Positions 19,421-28,050 of a stretch of DNA of 64,000 nt are shown in pieces; the first letter of the stretch is position 1, and each line of letters begins with the position of its first letter. The translations under genes were made by a program, and so were the position numbers. Under the pieces are notes generated by a model that made no database searches, was not told the DNA's origin, and saw only the letters and a list, made by a program, of their open reading frames with translations. Source of the DNA: Leptotrichia sp. HSP-536 (GTDB taxonomy: Bacteria; Fusobacteriota; Fusobacteriia; Fusobacteriales; Leptotrichiaceae); assembly GCF_041199985.1 (NCBI RefSeq), contig NZ_CP165647.1, forward strand, positions 558,001 through 622,000. The letters run 5' to 3'.

Positions 19421-20431
19421 ATGTATAATATAAATGAGATTGCAGGATTAATAAACGGAGAAATAAAAGGAAATGCTACACTAAGTTTTACAAGGCTCGC
19501 GCCATTTTTCCATTCAAATGAAAAAGAGATTACATTTGCTGCAGATGAAAAAATGTTAAAAAATATTGATAAATGTAATGCGGGAGCTGTAATTGTGCCC
19601 GATTTGCCAAATTTACCAGCTGACAAGACATTTATTATAGTAAAAAATAATCCGAGAGAATTGATGCCGATATTATTAAATTACTTTAAGCCCAAATTAA
19701 AACCGTTTGAAAATCAGATAGAAAATTCTGCACAAATTGATGAAACAGCAAATGTTTCAAAAATAAATACATATATTGGACATAATGTGAAAATTGGAAA
19801 AAATGTAATAATTTATCCAAATGTGTCGATTTTTGAAGGAACTGAAATTGCAGACGACTGTATAATTTATTCAAATGTTACGATACGGGAGTTTTCAAAA
19901 ATTGGAAGAGGTACGATTTTGCAGCCTGGAGCCGTAATTGGAGCAGATGGATTTGGATTTGTAAAAGTTAATGGAAATAATATAAAAATCGAGCAAATTG
20001 GACACGTAATTTTAGGAGAAGAAGTTGAAATTGGGGCAAATTCTTGTATTGACAGAGGAGCAATTGGAGATACGATTGTAAAAAGAGGCACTAAAATAGA
20101 CAATCTGGTACATATTGCCCATAATGACATTATTGGAGAAAACTGTTTAATCGTAGCACAAACTGGTATTTCTGGAAGTGTGGAAGTTGGAGACAACTCA
20201 ACTCTTGCAGGACAGGTTGGGGTGGCAGGCCACTTAAAAATTGGAAATAACGTAGTAATTGCTGCAAAATCAGGAGTTACTAACGATGTGCCTGATGGAA
20301 AGCAGATGTCAGGGTATCCTCTTCGTGAACATATGGAAGATTTAAGAGTAAAAATGGCTATGGGAAAAGTGCCTGAACTTGTAAAAAGAGTGAAAAAATT
20401 GGAAAAAGAGCTAAAAAGGGATGAAAAATAA
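19421..20431 (+). CDS. lpxD: UDP-3-O-acylglucosamine N-acyltransferase
   Basis: A 336-residue enzyme of lipid A synthesis that transfers a 3-hydroxyacyl chain from acyl carrier protein to the 2-amino group of UDP-3-O-acylglucosamine. The N-terminal uridine-binding domain (residues ~1-100) is followed by a left-handed beta-helix of hexapeptide repeats (~105-300), including GADGFGFVKVNG (~174-185), typical of LpxD. HIAHNDIIGEN (231-241) gives the catalytic His as His234 by comparison with the E. coli enzyme. A C-terminal helix completes it. Start ATG 19421 has AAGGAGA. It confirms a lipid A-bearing outer membrane and lies behind bamA, as in other fusobacteria. Confidence 0.95.
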   Translation: MYNINEIAGLINGEIKGNATLSFTRLAPFFHSNEKEITFAADEKMLKNIDKCNAGAVIVPDLPNLPADKTFIIVKNNPRELMPILLNYFKPKLKPFENQIENSAQIDETANVSKINTYIGHNVKIGKNVIIYPNVSIFEGTEIADDCIIYSNVTIREFSKIGRGTILQPGAVIGADGFGFVKVNGNNIKIEQIGHVILGEEVEIGANSCIDRGAIGDTIVKRGTKIDNLVHIAHNDIIGENCLIVAQTGISGSVEVGDNSTLAGQVGVAGHLKIGNNVVIAAKSGVTNDVPDGKQMSGYPLREHMEDLRVKMAMGKVPELVKRVKKLEKELKRDEK

Positions 20432-20556
20432 AAAAATAATCAATGGATTTCAAAACTTTTTAAGATAGATATTTAAAGTTCTTGAAAAATTAGCCTTGGA
20501 AAATATTAAGAAAGTTTATTTTTCATATATTTATCTAGATAAATTTCAAAACTTCC

Positions 20557-20585
20557 TTGACTTATTAATTCAAATGATGTAGAAT
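20557..20585 (+). promoter_or_regulatory. Promoter of the lipoprotein gene at 20636
   Basis: TTGACT (20557-20562) and TAGAAT (20580-20585) are separated by 17 bases and lie 50 bases before the start codon. Confidence 0.7.
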
Positions 20586-20635
20586 AAATAACAAAGAGTT
20601 AAAAATATTATAAATAAAATAGAAGGGAGTTATGA

Positions 20636-21277
20636 ATGAGAAAAGTACTGTTAGGAATGTTAATGTTTTTATTCGTAGCCAGCTGTGGTTCTGGACCTAA
20701 TAAAGCAGTGTCAAAATTTATTGACAATATAAAAGCTGAAAAATTTGATGAGGCAGCAAAATATACAACTGATGAAAATTTCAAAGAAAATATGAAAGCG
20801 GGATATAATAATGAAATTCAGCAATTTCTTTTTAAAACTTTGTTAGAAAATATTGAATATAAAATAATCAAAACTGAAAAACAGGATGATGAGACATCAA
20901 TTGTAACTGTAGAAATAAAAACTGTAGATATGCAAAAAATATTTTTGCAGCTATTCAAAAGATTAACAAAGGGAACTTTTTCAAAGGATGGAAAATCTTT
21001 AACAATTGAAGAAATTATGAGAGAAGAACTTGAATCGAAAAATAAAGAAAAAACGAAAAATGTAACGCAATTCGTTGTGAAAAAAACAGAAGACGGAGAA
21101 AAAGTGGTAGTAACAGCTGAGAACATTGATATAATGCTTGGAAAACTAAATACAACATTATCAAATTTAAATACTTTAGGAAACACTAAAGATGAAACAG
21201 CAGTGGAATTGCCAGAAACAGGGCCTTCAACAGGTGTTTCACAAAAACCTGAAGAACTTAGAAATCAGAAAAAATAA
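20636..21277 (+). CDS. Lipoprotein of unknown function
   Basis: A 213-residue predicted lipoprotein with GAAGGGAG ribosome binding site. The signal ends in a lipobox VASC (Cys at residue 17). Residues ~22-110 start SKFIDNIKAEKFDEAAKYT, a pattern of small NTF2-like lipoprotein domains (similar to DUF4878 or DUF5105 families, from memory). The later part (~110-185) is another alpha/beta segment, and the last 25 residues are Pro/Thr/Glu-rich and probably disordered. It is a single-gene unit with its own promoter and a strong terminator. Function is not known. Confidence 0.7.
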   Translation: MRKVLLGMLMFLFVASCGSGPNKAVSKFIDNIKAEKFDEAAKYTTDENFKENMKAGYNNEIQQFLFKTLLENIEYKIIKTEKQDDETSIVTVEIKTVDMQKIFLQLFKRLTKGTFSKDGKSLTIEEIMREELESKNKEKTKNVTQFVVKKTEDGEKVVVTAENIDIMLGKLNTTLSNLNTLGNTKDETAVELPETGPSTGVSQKPEELRNQKK

Positions 21278-21300
21278 ACATCATCTAACTTAATTTTTAT

Positions 21301-21351
21301 AAGGCAATAGTCTTTTACTTTATGGTAAAAAGGGAATTGCCTTGTTTTTTT
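21301..21351 (+). terminator. Intrinsic terminator after the lipoprotein gene
   Basis: The stem AAGGCAAT/ATTGCCTT (21301-21308 with 21336-21343) has an inner TTTTAC/GTAAAA pairing and is followed by a seven-T run. Confidence 0.85.
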
Positions 21352-21414
21352 GTCTATAATATGCTATTCTAATACTATGTTAAAAGATTAGAAAAATTAA
21401 GGAAGTAGGAAAAT

Positions 21415-22353
21415 ATGAGAAAATCAGAAATAATAAGAGGAACAAGCAAATGTGCGAGATTTTTTGTCTGCGATACAACAGAACTTGTAAAAGAGGCAAA
21501 GAAAGTACATGGACTTGATCCAATAGCAACGACTGTTTTTGGGAAACTATTGACAGCGACGGCTATGATGGGAAAAGATTTGAAAAATGAGAAAGATTTG
21601 GTGACAGTTAGAGTAAATGGGGACGGACCTTATGGAAATATGCTTGCAACTGGAAATATGAAAGGGGAAGTAAAAGGTTATATTGGAAATCCTGAAGAAA
21701 AGTTTCATCAGATAATTGACGAAAATGGAAATTTTATAAAAGATGAAACTGGGCAAGTGAGATTTATTGGAAATGGGACGATGCAAGTTATAAAGGACTT
21801 GGGACTGCGTGATCCATTTTCTGGCGTTACAAAAATAAATGAAGAGGATATTGCAGATATAATTGCTCATTATTTTCTTTTGTCAGAGCAGATAAAATCA
21901 GTTGTCGCACTTGGTGTAAAACTGGATGAAAATGGAGAAATTAAAAGGGCTGGAGGATATCTGATACAGCTGTTGCCAGGTGTGGAAGATGGATTTATTG
22001 ATAAACTGGAAAATAAATTGCAGCAGATTAGGGCAATTACAGAGCTTCTGGAAGGTGGAATGAGCCTTGAGCAGATTGTGGAACTGCTTTATGAAGATAT
22101 TTCGATATTTGAGGAAGAGACTGATGTTGATGGCGCTCATAAAAAGATTTATGTGGAAGATTTTGAAATTTTAGAAAAATCAGAGCTGGAGTATAAATGC
22201 AATTGTACTAAAGATAGGTTTTACAAGGGATTAATCACACTTGGAAAAGAAGAAATTGATAAAATTCTGGAAGAGGAAGGTAAAATTCAAGTAGAATGCC
22301 ATTTTTGCGGTAAAAAATATGATTTTGGAAAACAAGATTTTGAAAATTTATAA
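21415..22353 (+). CDS. hslO: Redox-regulated chaperone Hsp33
   Basis: A 312-residue cytoplasmic holdase. The N-terminal domain shows TATAMMGK and VRVNGDGPYG (residues ~47-75), typical of Hsp33. The C-terminal redox switch has CNC (~262-264) and CHFC (~295-298), the four Cys that bind zinc when reduced and form disulfides under oxidative and heat stress, activating the chaperone. Length is a little above the usual ~290. It begins a run of housekeeping genes (ddl, luxS) with gaps of ~170 and ~60 bases, so cotranscription is uncertain. Confidence 0.95.
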   Translation: MRKSEIIRGTSKCARFFVCDTTELVKEAKKVHGLDPIATTVFGKLLTATAMMGKDLKNEKDLVTVRVNGDGPYGNMLATGNMKGEVKGYIGNPEEKFHQIIDENGNFIKDETGQVRFIGNGTMQVIKDLGLRDPFSGVTKINEEDIADIIAHYFLLSEQIKSVVALGVKLDENGEIKRAGGYLIQLLPGVEDGFIDKLENKLQQIRAITELLEGGMSLEQIVELLYEDISIFEEETDVDGAHKKIYVEDFEILEKSELEYKCNCTKDRFYKGLITLGKEEIDKILEEEGKIQVECHFCGKKYDFGKQDFENL

Positions 22354-22519
22354 AATAAACTTGATTGAAATTATATAAGTTTATACTGTTTATCAAGAGA
22401 TTAAGGACTTTTGTTATTGAATAAGTAAAATATAATTTCGACTTGTTCAAGTAGGAATTAATATAAAAAGTGAATATTTTGATTATCATTGATAATAAAA
22501 AATTGGAAAGGAAGAGAAA

Positions 22520-23446
22520 ATGTCAAAATTAAGAGTAGGAGTAATACGTGGGGGAGTTTCAACTGAAAGAGAAGTTTCTTTAAAGACAGGAAGTGAAATT
22601 GTAGCAAACTTGAATAGAGATAAATATGAGGTTTTTGATATTGTGATTGATTCAGAAAAGGAAGTTTTTGAGAAGGTAAAAGACTTGAATCTGGATTTTG
22701 TTTATATTGCTTTACACGGTGTATTTGGGGAAGATGGAAGAATACAGGCAATTTTGCAAAGTCTGGGAGTCGCTTATAGCGGGCCTGGAGTGATGTCAAG
22801 TGCTGTTTGCATGGATAAGGAATTTTCAAAAAGAATTGTGGCTGGATATGGAGTTAGAATTGCGAAATGGAAAAGCGTACGTGTAGGCGAAACAGTTGAC
22901 TTTGAGACAATAAGAAAAGAATTGGGAAATCGTGTTGTAGTAAAACCTAACAGCGGTGGCTCAAGTATTGGAGTAAGTTTTGTGGAAAATCAGGAAGAAC
23001 TTGAAAAAGGGCTGGAACTTGTTTTTGGAATGGATAAGGAGGCTCTGATTGAGGAAGTGCTGCATGGTGTGGAAATCAGTGTGCCTGTGATTGATGGGAA
23101 AGTTTTTCCAACAATAAGAATTGAAGCTCTTGCAGGAGATTACTTTGACTATGAATCAAAATATGCAAAAGGTGGAGCAAATGAATATGTATTTGAATTT
23201 CCTGAAAAAGTGCAGGCTGAAATTAATAAATTTGCAAAAGACAGTTATTACGGACTAAAATGTGAAGGATTTGCAAGAATAGATTTTATGGTGGTAAATG
23301 AAGAAACACCGTATTTTATGGAAGTAAACACATCGCCAGGAATGACATCTGCCAGCTTATTGCCAAAAAGTACAGCTTCAAAGGGTTATAATTATTCGCA
23401 AACATTGGACTTATTGATAGAATCTTCAATAAAAGTGGAAAGATAA
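22520..23446 (+). CDS. ddl: D-alanine--D-alanine ligase
   Basis: A 308-residue ATP-grasp enzyme that makes D-Ala-D-Ala for peptidoglycan. Motifs in order: GVIRGGVSTEREVSLKTG (residues ~7-24), the N-terminal substrate loop; ALHGVFGEDG (~72-81); KPNSGGSSIGVSFV (~147-160), the ATP-grasp loop; ARIDFMVVNE (~252-261); and EVNTSPGMTSASLLPKS (~269-285), which holds the metal ligands and the omega-loop end. The length is normal. The start has GGAAAGGAAG upstream. Nothing suggests a D-Ala-D-Lac variant, but I cannot decide substrate specificity by eye. Confidence 0.95.
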   Translation: MSKLRVGVIRGGVSTEREVSLKTGSEIVANLNRDKYEVFDIVIDSEKEVFEKVKDLNLDFVYIALHGVFGEDGRIQAILQSLGVAYSGPGVMSSAVCMDKEFSKRIVAGYGVRIAKWKSVRVGETVDFETIRKELGNRVVVKPNSGGSSIGVSFVENQEELEKGLELVFGMDKEALIEEVLHGVEISVPVIDGKVFPTIRIEALAGDYFDYESKYAKGGANEYVFEFPEKVQAEINKFAKDSYYGLKCEGFARIDFMVVNEETPYFMEVNTSPGMTSASLLPKSTASKGYNYSQTLDLLIESSIKVER

Positions 23447-23504
23447 ATAAATTAGGAATTTGAAAAAATATAGAAAATAAAAATATAAAAAGGAAGTGGA
23501 AAGT

Positions 23505-23984
23505 ATGGAAAGAATAGCAAGTTTTACAGTAGATCACATCAGATTAAACAGAGGAATTTATGTATCAAGAATAGATGAAGTTAATGGAAATTATTTGACA
23601 AGTTTTGATATAAGAATGAAATTGCCAAATAGAGAGCCAGTGATAAACATTGCTGAACTTCATACAATGGAGCATTTGGGAGCAACTTTTTTGAGAAATC
23701 ATCCAACTTGGAAAGATGAAATCGTATATTTTGGGCCTATGGGCTGCAGAACAGGATTTTATCTTATCTTAAAAGGAAAATTGGAATCAAAGGACATTGT
23801 TGACTTAATGAAGGAACTTTACAAATTTATGGCAGAATTTAAAGGAGCAATCCCAGGAGCGACTGCTATGGAATGTGGAAATTATTTGGATCAAAACTTG
23901 CCAATGGCTAATTTTGAGGCTAAGAAATATTTGGAGGAAACTTTGGAGAATTTGGGAGAGAAAAATTTAAATTATCCTGAGTAA
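23505..23984 (+). CDS. luxS: S-ribosylhomocysteine lyase LuxS
   Basis: A 159-residue metal-dependent enzyme that cleaves S-ribosylhomocysteine to homocysteine and the precursor of autoinducer-2. Metal ligands His53 and His57 are in ELHTMEH, the catalytic Cys81 is in GPMGCRTGF, and Cys124 in AMECGNYL is the third ligand. The start is placed at ATG 23505 rather than the upstream GTG, because AGGAAGTGGA lies at proper distance and the protein then begins MERIASF like its relatives. It gives the cell a methyl-cycle detoxification step and possible AI-2 production. Confidence 0.95.
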   Translation: MERIASFTVDHIRLNRGIYVSRIDEVNGNYLTSFDIRMKLPNREPVINIAELHTMEHLGATFLRNHPTWKDEIVYFGPMGCRTGFYLILKGKLESKDIVDLMKELYKFMAEFKGAIPGATAMECGNYLDQNLPMANFEAKKYLEETLENLGEKNLNYPE

Positions 23985-24035
23985 AAAACACTATGACCAT
24001 TTTTAAGAAGTATTTAAAAATAAGGTGATAAAAGG

Positions 24036-25463
24036 ATGGAAGAATTAAATACATTTGAAAAAACTTTACCAGATAAATTGGATTTTCTAATTAAATTGAA
24101 GCAATTCGTGAGTTTAGAAAAAAATAGTTTGAAAAAAATTAGTTTAGCAGTTATTTTTTTAGAATTAATGCAGAAAAATGGAAAAAGTGGAGAAATAAAA
24201 AAAATTAATGGACTTGAATATGTTTATGAAAATTCAACAGAATATTATTTTTTAGTTAGCTCAAAAAAAGTAGGCGATTGTTATGATTATATTATAAAAA
24301 TTTTTCATGAAAAGTTATTTCCAAATGGAGTAATTGATAAAATAATAGGAGATTATTCTTCTTTTGATTGCATAAAAGAAAGAGCGGAATATTTGTTGAG
24401 TAGATGGATACAAATTGGGAAATTAGATTTTTATGTTTCATTATTAGATTTTGAAAATATAAATTTAAAAATGGAAAAATTGAAAGTTGAAAATAAATGG
24501 AAATTAATTATATATGAAAATATAAAAACTTCATACATTAAAGATTATTATTTGGATACAGAAGAAACACTGTATTGTGATATTTTTTTGGAAAAATTAA
24601 AAATAGACCCTTTATATGATAAAATTCAATACAATGAATTTTTGCAAAATGTATCTCCTTTATTGAAAAAGGAATTATTAGATACAGCTGAAAATTATGA
24701 AATTAAAATATTAGTTGATAAATATCCGATTACAAATAATAAAATGCAATTTTTAGATGATGAAATGGATATTTATATTACTAAAAATGATTCAAATATG
24801 CATCCTTTGGAAAGTTATCCTGAAATATATTTTAGAGATACAGTGAATTCTTGGAAAAAATGTGAGTTTATGAAAAGTCGAAAGCAAAAAATATTTATTC
24901 TAAATATAGAGCTTAGTGATGAAAAATGGAAAAAATTGCCAGAATTTCAGATAGTGCCTAAAATAGAGCATAAAAATGTATTTCCACCTGTTTTTAAAAA
25001 AGTAGAAAATAACCTTTTCGATATAGTTTATATTCCTAGAGAATGGGATGATGATGACTGCGGATTTAGCGTGTCAGAAGAATTATTAAAGAAAATGATA
25101 GGATTGGGGTATGATGTTGAAATTGTAAGTAATAAGGAGAGATTTTTTAATACACATTTGCCGTATAAACTAAAAACAGAAAAAGATATTTTATGGATTT
25201 ATGATTATGAAAATAATTGGTATATATTGCCACTACTGGATTTTGATACCTTAGAACGAAAAGTTATTGATGGAGAAGTTGTGACGTATACAACTACTTC
25301 TGTACAAGTGTATCATAAAAACCATTGTCCAGATGGAAAGTTGTATTTTCAAAAATCAGAAATAAAAAATTATGGGATAAGCGACGCGATTCATTTGGGA
25401 TTTGGTGAGTGGGTCGTTAATGAATATCAAAAGATGATTGAAAATTATAAAACTAAAATTTAA
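24036..25463 (+). CDS. Hypothetical protein, 475 residues
   Basis: A large soluble protein with no signal peptide or membrane segment, rich in Lys, Glu, Tyr and Phe, and more AT-rich than the housekeeping genes beside it. I recognise no family. Visible points are a short acidic turn near residue 340 (WDDDDCGF) and a C-terminal segment HLGFGEWVVNEYQ (~450-462). It is followed 27 bases later by a smaller acidic protein in the same direction, so the two may be a unit. It begins the accessory stretch between luxS and tatD. A role as an immunity-type or stress protein is possible but unsupported. Confidence 0.6.
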   Translation: MEELNTFEKTLPDKLDFLIKLKQFVSLEKNSLKKISLAVIFLELMQKNGKSGEIKKINGLEYVYENSTEYYFLVSSKKVGDCYDYIIKIFHEKLFPNGVIDKIIGDYSSFDCIKERAEYLLSRWIQIGKLDFYVSLLDFENINLKMEKLKVENKWKLIIYENIKTSYIKDYYLDTEETLYCDIFLEKLKIDPLYDKIQYNEFLQNVSPLLKKELLDTAENYEIKILVDKYPITNNKMQFLDDEMDIYITKNDSNMHPLESYPEIYFRDTVNSWKKCEFMKSRKQKIFILNIELSDEKWKKLPEFQIVPKIEHKNVFPPVFKKVENNLFDIVYIPREWDDDDCGFSVSEELLKKMIGLGYDVEIVSNKERFFNTHLPYKLKTEKDILWIYDYENNWYILPLLDFDTLERKVIDGEVVTYTTTSVQVYHKNHCPDGKLYFQKSEIKNYGISDAIHLGFGEWVVNEYQKMIENYKTKI

Positions 25464-25490
25464 TTATCTAAAGAAAATGAGGAGAAAAAA

Positions 25491-26033
25491 ATGCCTTACA
25501 TTTTAAAAGAGGAAAATATTGAAGAGTTTGTGAAAAAATCAGAAATAGATGAATTTGAAGAAGAAGATTTTGGAGAATTTTATCCTGATGACTATGAAAT
25601 GGCTGATAAAAGTGGTATGTTTGAAGATTTTAGATTTAAGCTGGTTGTTTTGGAAACTTTGCTTGGGAAAAATGCAAGTTTTGTTGAAGAATTTGAAAAA
25701 TTGACTGAAAAATTAGAAGAAAAATATGATGATTATATTTTTGAAATAGGAAATTTTGTTAATCCAATTATAGTTGAGCCGATTTTAAAATTTTTGGAAA
25801 ATGTGAAATTGACGGCAGAGGACTTGGAAAAAGTAGATAAAATTTGTTTTGATGGTGGGCTTGAAATTTATGATATTCTTTGTCCAAATTGGGATGGAGA
25901 AGATTATTTATTTCAGACACATAGTGTAAAAGGGTTTGAGAAATTAAAAAATTTGAAAAAAGTGATTTTTATTGCTTGCTGTGATGAGGAATTACTGGAT
26001 GAATTTAGCGAAAATGGAATCGCAGTGGAGTAA
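25491..26033 (+). CDS. Acidic hypothetical protein (DUF6892-like)
   Basis: A 180-residue, strongly acidic cytoplasmic protein with GAGGAG ribosome binding site. The middle and C-terminal part (FRFKLVVLETLLGK, then ICFDGGLEIYDILCPNWDGED near residues 118-138, then FEKLKNLKKVIF) resembles the family I remember as DUF6892, a domain often found in leucine-rich-repeat-like or immunity contexts. The assignment is from memory of the pattern. It sits between the 475-residue hypothetical and a secreted LprI-like protein. Confidence 0.55.
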   Translation: MPYILKEENIEEFVKKSEIDEFEEEDFGEFYPDDYEMADKSGMFEDFRFKLVVLETLLGKNASFVEEFEKLTEKLEEKYDDYIFEIGNFVNPIIVEPILKFLENVKLTAEDLEKVDKICFDGGLEIYDILCPNWDGEDYLFQTHSVKGFEKLKNLKKVIFIACCDEELLDEFSENGIAVE

Positions 26034-26094
26034 AATAAAATTGAAAGATTAGAATTTTAAGTTTGATTTTGAAAATGAAAAGGAGAGATTTTTT

Positions 26095-26529
26095 ATGAAA
26101 AAAGTAATGATTTTGGTTACAAGTTTAGTGGTTTCAGTTAGTAGTTTTGCTGGTTATACAAGTGATATGATTAATAGAATGGAAACTAAAGAGAAAAGTT
26201 TAGAGGATTCCTTTGGAGGAAGCAATGTCGAAATGAAAGAAGCAGCTGTGGCAATTTTCAAGGGTTGGGATAATGAGTTAGATAAAGTTTATAAATTGTT
26301 AATGTCAAAATTGTCAAAAAAAGAACAATTGAAACTTAGAAATGAAGAAAAAGCATGGATAAAAAGAAAAGAAAAAGCAGCAGAAGAAGCGGCAGATAGA
26401 TTTTGTGAAACTGTAAATGGAAACAAACTTTGTGGAACGGGTTATGGTTTGGAGTATACAGGATCTCTAATTAATTCTACTAAAGATAGAGCGATTGAAT
26501 TATCTAAAAGATATGAAAAATTGAAATAA
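26095..26529 (+). CDS. Secreted LprI-type (DUF1311) protein
   Basis: A 144-residue protein with a signal peptide (KKVMILVTSLVVSVSSFA, cleavage near residue 20) and AAGGAGAG upstream. The mature part has a helical LprI/DUF1311-like core: WDNELDKVYKLLMSKLSKKE then LRNEEKAWIKRKEK (residues ~60-100). Two Cys (FCETVNGNKLCG) could form a periplasmic disulfide. It is related in pattern to the lipoprotein at 8184 but lacks a lipobox, so it is expected free in the periplasm. Function unknown; some family members inhibit lysozyme. Confidence 0.7.
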   Translation: MKKVMILVTSLVVSVSSFAGYTSDMINRMETKEKSLEDSFGGSNVEMKEAAVAIFKGWDNELDKVYKLLMSKLSKKEQLKLRNEEKAWIKRKEKAAEEAADRFCETVNGNKLCGTGYGLEYTGSLINSTKDRAIELSKRYEKLK

Positions 26530-26657
26530 GTTTGGATAAGAAAATTTAGATATACTGAAATTTTTATTTAGATTAATTAGTCAAAATATACAACATAAAA
26601 AATATAATTCTTGAGTTTACTTTTTTATTATTTTTATGTTTGTAAAAAAGGAGTTTT

Positions 26658-27347
26658 ATGAAAAAAATACTGATTTTATTTTTGGTTGTTTTTTCGTTAA
26701 GTTTTTCATTTGAATTAAAAAAAGAAAATTTTGAAATTACAAAAAATAAGAGTTTAAAATTATCAGAAGAGGAAATGAAAAATGAAAGTGAAAAAGTCGT
26801 TGAAGTTTTTAATAAAGAAATTTCAGATAGGATAGAAAGTAAAAATAAGGGTATAGGATATTCGGAAAATACTAATTTGGAAACTGGTGAAAAAAATTTT
26901 AAAGTGAATATACCTAATGTTTTGATGAATAACAAAGTTTATGAAAAAACAATTTATAAAATTGAAAAAATTAATTTTATTTCAAAAAATAAAGTAGAAA
27001 TAATTTATACAGAAAAATCACCGAATATTTTTAAAATTATGTTTTCTGAAGAATTTAATAAAATGCTAGAAGACAAAGTTTCGAAAGAATTGGGATATAA
27101 ATTGGATAAAGAAAAAATTCAAAAATTATCCGATGAAGAAAGACTGAAAGCAAATGTAATAATTTTATCTGAATCTCAAAATGAAATGCTAAAAAGATTG
27201 GATGATAACCAATTTGAATATATGACTGAAAAAACGAAAATGATTTTGGAAAGAAAGAAAAAAGGATGGGAATATAAAGATGAAGAGACATTAGAAAGTG
27301 ATGGTTTTGATATTTTTGATTCTATGTTTGAAAATTTTGGAAAATAA
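26658..27347 (+). CDS. Secreted protein of unknown function (tandem paralogue 1)
   Basis: A 229-residue protein with a signal peptide (KKILILFLVVFSLSFSF, cleavage near residue 18) and AAAGGAG upstream. The mature protein is Lys/Glu-rich with no recognised domain. Its middle segment (TIYKIEKINFISKNKVEIIYTE, residues ~97-118) resembles the segment at ~88-108 of the next gene, QYSIKKIEYISSDIVNL, suggesting tandem duplication with strong divergence. The gap to the next gene is 29 bases, so they are likely cotranscribed. Confidence 0.6.
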   Translation: MKKILILFLVVFSLSFSFELKKENFEITKNKSLKLSEEEMKNESEKVVEVFNKEISDRIESKNKGIGYSENTNLETGEKNFKVNIPNVLMNNKVYEKTIYKIEKINFISKNKVEIIYTEKSPNIFKIMFSEEFNKMLEDKVSKELGYKLDKEKIQKLSDEERLKANVIILSESQNEMLKRLDDNQFEYMTEKTKMILERKKKGWEYKDEETLESDGFDIFDSMFENFGK

Positions 27348-27376
27348 TGTGAATAAATTAGAAGAGGTATGAGTAA

Positions 27377-27979
27377 ATGAAGAAGATATTAGTATTATTT
27401 TTACTAACAGCAAGCTTTGGATTTTCTGCAAATTATAAGGTGGAAGTTAAGCCAAATGTGAAAATTCAAAAAGAAGAAATTGAGAAAAATAATGCAGGGA
27501 TAGAAAAGGCTTTTGAAAAATTTGTGGAAAAACAGAAGGCTGAGAGTATTAGAGAGGCAGAATTAACTACACAAAGCAGTCAAAGACTTGGAATGGCGTT
27601 AACTGACGGGATGGCAAAACAGCTTGTTTATGATACGCAATATTCTATAAAAAAAATTGAATATATTTCAAGTGACATTGTTAATTTAGATCTTGAAATA
27701 AAGATTCCTGAATTAGATAGTAGAAACTTTAGTGAAGATGAAATGATGAGAGTAGTTTCTAAGAGATTTAAAGAAAAAACTGGGAAACCAATAGAAATCT
27801 TAAAAACTACACCAGAAAAAAATATAAAACCTGAATGGGTTTCAACATTATTCCAACTAATGAGTGATTTTACAATAGAAAAAGTTAAGACTACAAAAAT
27901 ATTTACTTACCAAAACGCAACAATAAGTTTGAAAAAAGTAAATAAAGAATGGACATTTCATAGGATTGTAAAACAATAA
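27377..27979 (+). CDS. Secreted protein of unknown function (tandem paralogue 2)
   Basis: A 200-residue protein with a signal peptide (KKILVLFLLTASFGFSA, cleavage near residue 18) and GAAGAGGT upstream. No known domain is recognised. It shares the Y-x-I-K-K-I-E-Y-I-S core with the preceding gene and has a C-terminal beta segment ending WTFHRIVKQ, as in small NTF2-like periplasmic proteins. Fold assignment is inference. Confidence 0.6.
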   Translation: MKKILVLFLLTASFGFSANYKVEVKPNVKIQKEEIEKNNAGIEKAFEKFVEKQKAESIREAELTTQSSQRLGMALTDGMAKQLVYDTQYSIKKIEYISSDIVNLDLEIKIPELDSRNFSEDEMMRVVSKRFKEKTGKPIEILKTTPEKNIKPEWVSTLFQLMSDFTIEKVKTTKIFTYQNATISLKKVNKEWTFHRIVKQ

Positions 27980-28000
27980 AATCAAAAAAATTAAATTTAG

Positions 28001-28050
28001 AAAGGAAATGAAGTTATTCTGAAATTTTGGAATAACTTTATCTTATTAAA
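28001..28050 (+). promoter_or_regulatory. Ribosome binding site-hairpin-start arrangement of tatD, with mini-ORF
   Basis: A good AAAGGA (28001-28006) lies 45 bases before the tatD ATG. It directly precedes a four-codon ORF (28008-28022, MKLF) and an 8-bp perfect hairpin AGTTATTC/GAATAACT (28012-28019 with 28030-28037). No ribosome binding site lies nearer the tatD start. Either a folded hairpin brings the site closer, or the mini-ORF couples translation. Confidence 0.4.
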
